DNA of 8,363 bases. Origin: an uncultured Rhodospirillaceae bacterium. Its GTDB lineage: Bacteria; Pseudomonadota; Alphaproteobacteria; RF32; CAG-239. The notes under the pieces were generated by a model that was not told the DNA's origin, did not search any database, and saw only the letters and a list, made by a program, of their open reading frames with translations. Shown one piece after another: positions 4,772 to 8,363 of this stretch. Within the stretch, counting starts at the first letter, position 1; each line of letters opens with the position of its first letter. A program made the position numbers and the translations under genes. The stretch covers positions 1-8,363 of the forward strand of contig OMQI01000009.1 of the NCBI GenBank assembly GCA_900313185.1, given 5' to 3'.

Positions 4772-5344
4772 ATGTCTTCACAAACAATAGTAATTATAGT
4801 AGCCGTGGTTTTAGCGGTATTCTATATGTTGTATGCACGTTTGATTAAAACACGCAACAAAGTTCAAGAATCGATGTCTGATGTTGATGTGCAATTGAAA
4901 AAACGTTATGATTTAATTCCTAATATGTTACATATGGCGGCCAAATTTATGGAACACGAAAAAACGTTGATGACAGAGTTGGCAGAATTGAGAAGCAGAG
5001 CAATGCAAAATACGTTTGTAGCATCTCCGAAAGAAAAAATGGAATTGGAAAATATGCTTAACCAAAAACTGCAAGAATTCAAAATTTCTTTGGAAAACTA
5101 TCCTGATTTAAAATCCAATCAGACAATGATGACTGCTATGCAGAGTATGAACGAAGTTGAAGAGCATATTGCTGCTGCACGTCGTTTTTATAATGCCAAT
5201 GTTAATGAACTGAAAAATCAAATCGAGATTTTTCCGAGCAGTGTTGTGGCAAGAATGCTTAATATAACTTATGACAATTTACCGTTCTTTGAAGCAGCAG
5301 AGGCAGAACGCCAAGCGATTAACAGCAAGGATTATTTTAAATAG
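4772..5344 (+). CDS. lemA: LemA family membrane protein
   Basis: A 190-residue protein of normal LemA length. One N-terminal membrane helix (about 5-22) is followed by a long helical domain opening with the family hallmark: LIKTRNKVQESMSDVDVQLK (24-43) and KRYDLIPNM (44-52), then a helix with HEKTLMTELAELRSRA (about 62-77). The central helices EEHIAAARRFYNANVNELKN (about 130-149) and the end PSSVVARMLN also match. The soluble part forms a helical bundle anchored to the membrane. The exact role of LemA is not settled; it was first named from an epitope in Listeria and is widely conserved. AGGA six bases before the ATG supports the start. It is followed after eight bases by two DUF3137 genes, and lemA genes often sit beside DUF3137 genes, suggesting a shared membrane function. 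Confidence 0.94.
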   Translation: MSSQTIVIIVAVVLAVFYMLYARLIKTRNKVQESMSDVDVQLKKRYDLIPNMLHMAAKFMEHEKTLMTELAELRSRAMQNTFVASPKEKMELENMLNQKLQEFKISLENYPDLKSNQTMMTAMQSMNEVEEHIAAARRFYNANVNELKNQIEIFPSSVVARMLNITYDNLPFFEAAEAERQAINSKDYFK

Positions 5345-5352
5345 GGTAATTT

Positions 5353-6273
5353 ATGATAGAATTTGTTGAAAAGCCTGAAGAAGAAATTGATCCGTTTGAA
5401 CAATACTACACGGATAATATTATTCCGTTGGTAGAAGAAGAAAATAAGGTAAAAGCACGTTATCGCAGTAAGTTTTGGGGTTATTTGTTTTCAGTTTTGT
5501 TTTTGATGAGTGCAAATGTGCTCATAGTATTATTTAACTCACTGATGCACAAAACACCGATAAGTTGGTCACAACTTGTATTGATAAATGTGATAGCGTT
5601 ATCCTTCGTATATTTACCGATTTATCGTTATAACAAAATGTCTAAGAATGATATTTTTGATGTGTTCTTAAAATTTTACGGCAATTGGCAACATTTGAAA
5701 AACAGCGAGGTTAAACTTGTGCATTCATCGATTATTCCGGAACATGATGCGGTGGGATCCACACATAATGTGAGAGGGAATTTCGGCGATAAAACCATGG
5801 AAATACGTGATACTTATTACACGAAGAAAAATAAAGTGGTTTCACAAGGAGTTATATTGTACGCTACTTTTGATAAGAAATTCAAAGGTTCGCTGTTGAT
5901 GTTTGAGAAAGGCGGATTTTATCGTAAGAATAAATTTCCGAATTATGAGCTGTATAACGGAAAAACAGATATACCTGCGGCAAATTACTTTAACATTTTT
6001 ACTTCAAATGACGAAATCGGTGAGAATATTTTGCATAGTCTGTTTTTCGAAAATTTGCTTGATTTGAAAGATGTTTTTAAGGCGCATCATTTGTATTTGC
6101 AAGCCGAAGATAACTATATGAGAATATATTTGGAAGACAGTAGTTTGTACATTGATAACTATAAAATTTGGAGCCGGAAAATTGATAAAAATCGCTTTTT
6201 GCAAATGCATAACGAATTTGAAAAAATAGCGTTGTTTATGCAAACGATACAATCTTTGATGGATGAAAAATGA
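5353..6273 (+). CDS. DUF3137 membrane protein, first and more divergent copy
   Basis: A 306-residue protein with an acidic N-terminus (FEQYYTDNIIPLVEE, 15-29), two membrane helices at about 41-63 and 73-92 separated by a short loop, and a large C-terminal domain probably in the cytoplasm. The order matches DUF3137, a family of unknown function. Shared landmarks with the next gene are VILYATFDKKFKG (about 167-179) and the segment FNIFTSNDEIGENILHSLFF (about 213-232), where canonical members have FEVYS-D-IEARYLLT; this copy has lost much of that consensus. AGGGT five bases before the ATG overlaps the lemA stop codon, so translation is coupled to lemA. Its end overlaps the next gene by ATGA. It is probably a gene duplicate that has specialised. 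Function unknown; a complex with LemA and the second copy is a reasonable inference. Confidence 0.8.
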   Translation: MIEFVEKPEEEIDPFEQYYTDNIIPLVEEENKVKARYRSKFWGYLFSVLFLMSANVLIVLFNSLMHKTPISWSQLVLINVIALSFVYLPIYRYNKMSKNDIFDVFLKFYGNWQHLKNSEVKLVHSSIIPEHDAVGSTHNVRGNFGDKTMEIRDTYYTKKNKVVSQGVILYATFDKKFKGSLLMFEKGGFYRKNKFPNYELYNGKTDIPAANYFNIFTSNDEIGENILHSLFFENLLDLKDVFKAHHLYLQAEDNYMRIYLEDSSLYIDNYKIWSRKIDKNRFLQMHNEFEKIALFMQTIQSLMDEK

Positions 6274-7232
6274 GTGAATTGGAACAGGATGAAGAATATA
6301 TAGAGCTGAAAAATCGTTTTGATGCCTATTATAACGAAAGATTACGGCCTATATTGGCACAAAGTGAAGCTAAACGCCATTTATACCAGTTGATGTTTGC
6401 AATTTTGGTAGTAATGGGCGTTTTTTTCTATCCGGCAATTGTGGCAAAATTATTGCAATCTGATTTGAACGAAGATAACAGTATCATCGGGGTGATACTC
6501 GGATTATCCTGTTTGTTGATTATGTTATTATGCGGACCTATTTATGAGTATAAGAAAAAAGTAAAACCGCAAATAATGCCCGATTTTGCTAATTTTTTCG
6601 GTTCTTTTGCCTATCAATATGAAGGAAAAATAGATGATTTGATATTGCGACAATCCGATTTATTCAGTGAATACAATCAAAGTATCGGAGATGATTATTT
6701 TTCAGGTACTTATGATGGGGTGTATATCAGTATTGGCGAAGAAAAACTTAAATTGATGAAAAAAGATTTTCGAGGTTTTGATATAAAAAAGAATGTTTTT
6801 GAAGGCGTTTGTATCTTGTTTGAGATGAATAAAAGTTTCAAAGGAAGAACCGTGGTATTGAAAGATCGAAAATTGTTCAATGCATTTAATAAAGTAAAAG
6901 GTTTACAGAATGTGAAACTGGAAGATATTTGCTTTGAAAAATATTTCGAAGTTTATTCCGATGACCAGATTGAGGCACGCTATTTGCTGACAACCGGATT
7001 TATGGAAAGAATGCTGAAATTGCGTGATTTGTATGAAGGTAAATCAATTCAATTCAGTTTTTATCGCAATATGTTACTGTTGGCGATTCCGACCAAACAA
7101 AATATGTTTGAAGCTAATTCTTTTTTCCGCTCCAATCTGAATAAAAAGAATACGGATTTGGTGTTTAATCAATTTTATACGATTTTTTCAATCGTCAAAC
7201 TATTAAAGCTTAATCAAAAAATCGGAATGTAA
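6270..7232 (+). CDS. DUF3137 membrane protein, second copy
   Basis: A 320-residue paralogue of the preceding protein, with the same layout: an acidic N-terminus (FDAYYNERLRPILA, 17-30), two membrane helices at about 39-60 and 71-92, and a C-terminal domain. It is the more typical DUF3137 member: FEGVCILFEMNKSFKGRTVV (about 178-197), then FEVYSDDQIEARYLLTTGF (about 227-245), the best family signature, and a strand pair IQFSFYRNMLLLAIP (about 260-275). Function is unknown for the family. It starts at the ATGA overlap with the first copy, with only a weak ribosome site, so it depends on reinitiation. It is the last gene of the likely dipeptidase-lemA-DUF3137 operon. No clear hairpin terminator was seen after it, only a T-run near 7252-7259. 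Confidence 0.85.
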   Translation: MSELEQDEEYIELKNRFDAYYNERLRPILAQSEAKRHLYQLMFAILVVMGVFFYPAIVAKLLQSDLNEDNSIIGVILGLSCLLIMLLCGPIYEYKKKVKPQIMPDFANFFGSFAYQYEGKIDDLILRQSDLFSEYNQSIGDDYFSGTYDGVYISIGEEKLKLMKKDFRGFDIKKNVFEGVCILFEMNKSFKGRTVVLKDRKLFNAFNKVKGLQNVKLEDICFEKYFEVYSDDQIEARYLLTTGFMERMLKLRDLYEGKSIQFSFYRNMLLLAIPTKQNMFEANSFFRSNLNKKNTDLVFNQFYTIFSIVKLLKLNQKIGM

Positions 7233-7264
7233 GTGCTTGCTTGTGCATATTGTTTTTTTCACGG

Positions 7265-7293
7265 TTGCAAAAGCCAAGTATTTTATATACATT
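7265..7293 (+). promoter_or_regulatory. Probable promoter of the lolC/lolE-like gene
   Basis: TTGCAA (7265-7270), a 17-base spacer and TACATT (7288-7293); TATACA at 7286-7291 with a 15-base spacer is an alternative -10. Transcription would start near 7300, just before the ribosome site AGGAG at 7306-7310. Confidence 0.45.
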
Positions 7294-7305
7294 TTCTAAA
7301 AACGC

Positions 7306-7310
7306 AGGAG
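7306..7310 (+). promoter_or_regulatory. Ribosome binding site deciding the lolC/lolE start
   Basis: AGGAG lies seven bases before the TTG at 7318 and four before the TTG at 7315. The spacing favours 7318. No ATG or GTG in this frame lies close enough to use this site. Confidence 0.7.
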
Positions 7311-7317
7311 AGATTTG

Positions 7318-8363
7318 TTGTTTTCCAAATTTGAACGCATAACGTCGTGGCGATATTTACGTGCCAAACGCAAAGAGGGTTTTATCTCGGTTATTACCGG
7401 TTTTGCTTTTACCGGTATCGCTTTGGGTGTGGCTACATTGATTATTGTTATGTCGGTTATGAATGGTTTTAAGGATGAACTTTTGAACCGTATTTTGGGC
7501 ATTAACGGACACATATCAATCGTTTCTTCCGCCGGATTTCCGTTCAATAATTATAAAAAAGCTATTGAAGATTTACAAAGTATCGATGGAATAGAAATGG
7601 CGCTTCCGTTGATTGAAAAACAGCTTTTGGTGTCATCATCACGTGGTGCTGAAGGTGCGATGGTGCGTGGAATTAACAGTGAAGATATTTTAAGAAAAAA
7701 AGTTATGCGTGACGGTTTCGCTCGGGTTGATGCGACGGAATTTGAGGGTGATGTGGTCGTTTTGGGGTATAAATTGGCGCACAAGCTCGGAGTTCATATT
7801 AATGATGAAGTTACTTTGATTTCACCAAACGGAAAAATTACCGCTTTCGGCTCGGTACCGAGAATTAAATCTTACAGAGTTATCGGCACTTTTAATATGG
7901 GAATGTTTGAATACGACGCCAATTATGTATTTATGCCGCTTGAATCTGCACAAAAATATTTTGGCTTGAAAGATGCGGTTTCGGTAATTGATGTAACATT
8001 GAAAGATGAAAATAAATTACCGCAAATGCGCTCAATGTTGCAAAGAAGCGTGAGTTTGGACGCATACGTTTATGATTGGAAACAGACAAATTCGGCGTTT
8101 TTTAATGCGATTGATGTGGAACGAAATGTGATGTTTTTGATTTTGACATTAATCATTTTGGTGGCCGCTTTTAATATCATAACCGGTCTTATAATGTTGG
8201 TAAAAGATAAGAGCCGTGATATTGCCGTTTTACGCACAATGGGAGCTACACGTGGTATGATTATGCGTATATTTGTGATGGATGGTGCTTTTATCGGAGT
8301 GGTAGGAACGGCGATAGGTGTGTTTTTGGGATTGTTGTTTTGCTATAATATCGAAAGTATCAG
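7318..8363 (+). CDS. Lipoprotein-releasing ABC transporter permease, LolC/LolE type (3' end cut by window)
   Basis: Inner-membrane permease of the Lol system, which with the ATPase LolD lifts outer-membrane lipoproteins from the inner membrane and hands them to LolA. The first 348 residues are present. The start FSKFERITSWRYLRAKR is followed by GFISVITGF and membrane helix 1 (about 23-48, GVATLIIVMSVMNGF). A periplasmic domain runs from about 50 to 268 (with ILGINGH at about 57-63). Helix 2 is at about 271-293, then the cytoplasmic coupling region DKSRDIAVLRTMGAT (about 296-310) typical of FtsX/MacB-like permeases, and helix 3 (about 318-340) near the cut. The family is usually about 410-420 residues with four helices, so the last helix is outside. 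Initiation at TTG is supported by AGGAG and by alignment of the basic N-terminus to family starts. Many alphaproteobacteria have one permease acting as both LolC and LolE, so the symbol is left open. Confidence 0.93.
   Translation, partial: MFSKFERITSWRYLRAKRKEGFISVITGFAFTGIALGVATLIIVMSVMNGFKDELLNRILGINGHISIVSSAGFPFNNYKKAIEDLQSIDGIEMALPLIEKQLLVSSSRGAEGAMVRGINSEDILRKKVMRDGFARVDATEFEGDVVVLGYKLAHKLGVHINDEVTLISPNGKITAFGSVPRIKSYRVIGTFNMGMFEYDANYVFMPLESAQKYFGLKDAVSVIDVTLKDENKLPQMRSMLQRSVSLDAYVYDWKQTNSAFFNAIDVERNVMFLILTLIILVAAFNIITGLIMLVKDKSRDIAVLRTMGATRGMIMRIFVMDGAFIGVVGTAIGVFLGLLFCYNIESI

Noticed and set aside
6004..6252. 82-residue - strand frame inside the first DUF3137 gene
   Set aside because: Antisense shadow of a gene with a conserved layout; no independent support.
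7233..7260. Terminator after the second DUF3137 gene
   Set aside because: There is a T-run, but the preceding GTGCTTGCTTGTGC has only a three-base pairing possibility, too weak for a hairpin.
7296..7784. Two - strand frames (83 and 77 residues) over the start of the lol permease gene
   Set aside because: The + strand encodes an unmistakable LolC/LolE N-terminus from TTG 7318, so these are shadows.
1..8363. CRISPR array, insertion sequence or rRNA
   Set aside because: No regularly spaced repeats, transposase or rRNA-like segments were seen on either strand.

Overview
The window comes from an AT-rich Gram-negative bacterium, most likely a low-GC alphaproteobacterium. The best clue is the right edge, where a LolC/LolE-type lipoprotein-releasing permease has the N-terminal segment typical of alphaproteobacterial homologues (basic start, EGFISVI, GVATLIIVM, MNGF, ILG-NGH). 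Lol permeases imply an outer membrane. The tRNA-Pro(CGG) gene and the LemA/DUF3137 pair fit but do not prove this. The exact lineage is inference.

Left part (1-2523, + strand): a complete tRNA-Pro(CGG) with encoded CCA and its own rho-independent terminator comes first. A very AT-rich GNAT acetyltransferase gene with its own promoter follows. Then comes a two-gene unit: a 428-residue protein with an HNH-nuclease motif, translationally coupled to a 136-residue protein that looks like an SMI1/KNR4 (SUKH) immunity protein. This nuclease/SUKH pair is the most interesting item here. It reads as a candidate toxin-immunity or defence module with a large unrecognised N-terminal region.

Middle part (2529-3994, - strand): three genes point left, each with a plausible promoter of its own: a small charged protein of unknown function, an unrecognised 184-residue protein ending in a clear terminator, and a TerB-like protein. 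The TerB-like gene converges on the SUKH gene with a 5-base gap.

Right part (4092-8363, + strand): a VanX/DdpX-type D-Ala-D-Ala dipeptidase starts from a promoter that appears to overlap, back to back, that of the small - strand gene. It is followed by lemA and two tandem, diverged DUF3137 membrane proteins, the second overlapping the first by ATGA. After an 85-base gap with a probable promoter, the lolC/lolE-like gene begins at a TTG codon and runs off the window. This block is envelope-related: peptidoglycan dipeptide recycling, membrane proteins of unknown function and lipoprotein export.

No gene-free stretch exceeds 300 bases. No insertion sequence, CRISPR array or rRNA was seen.
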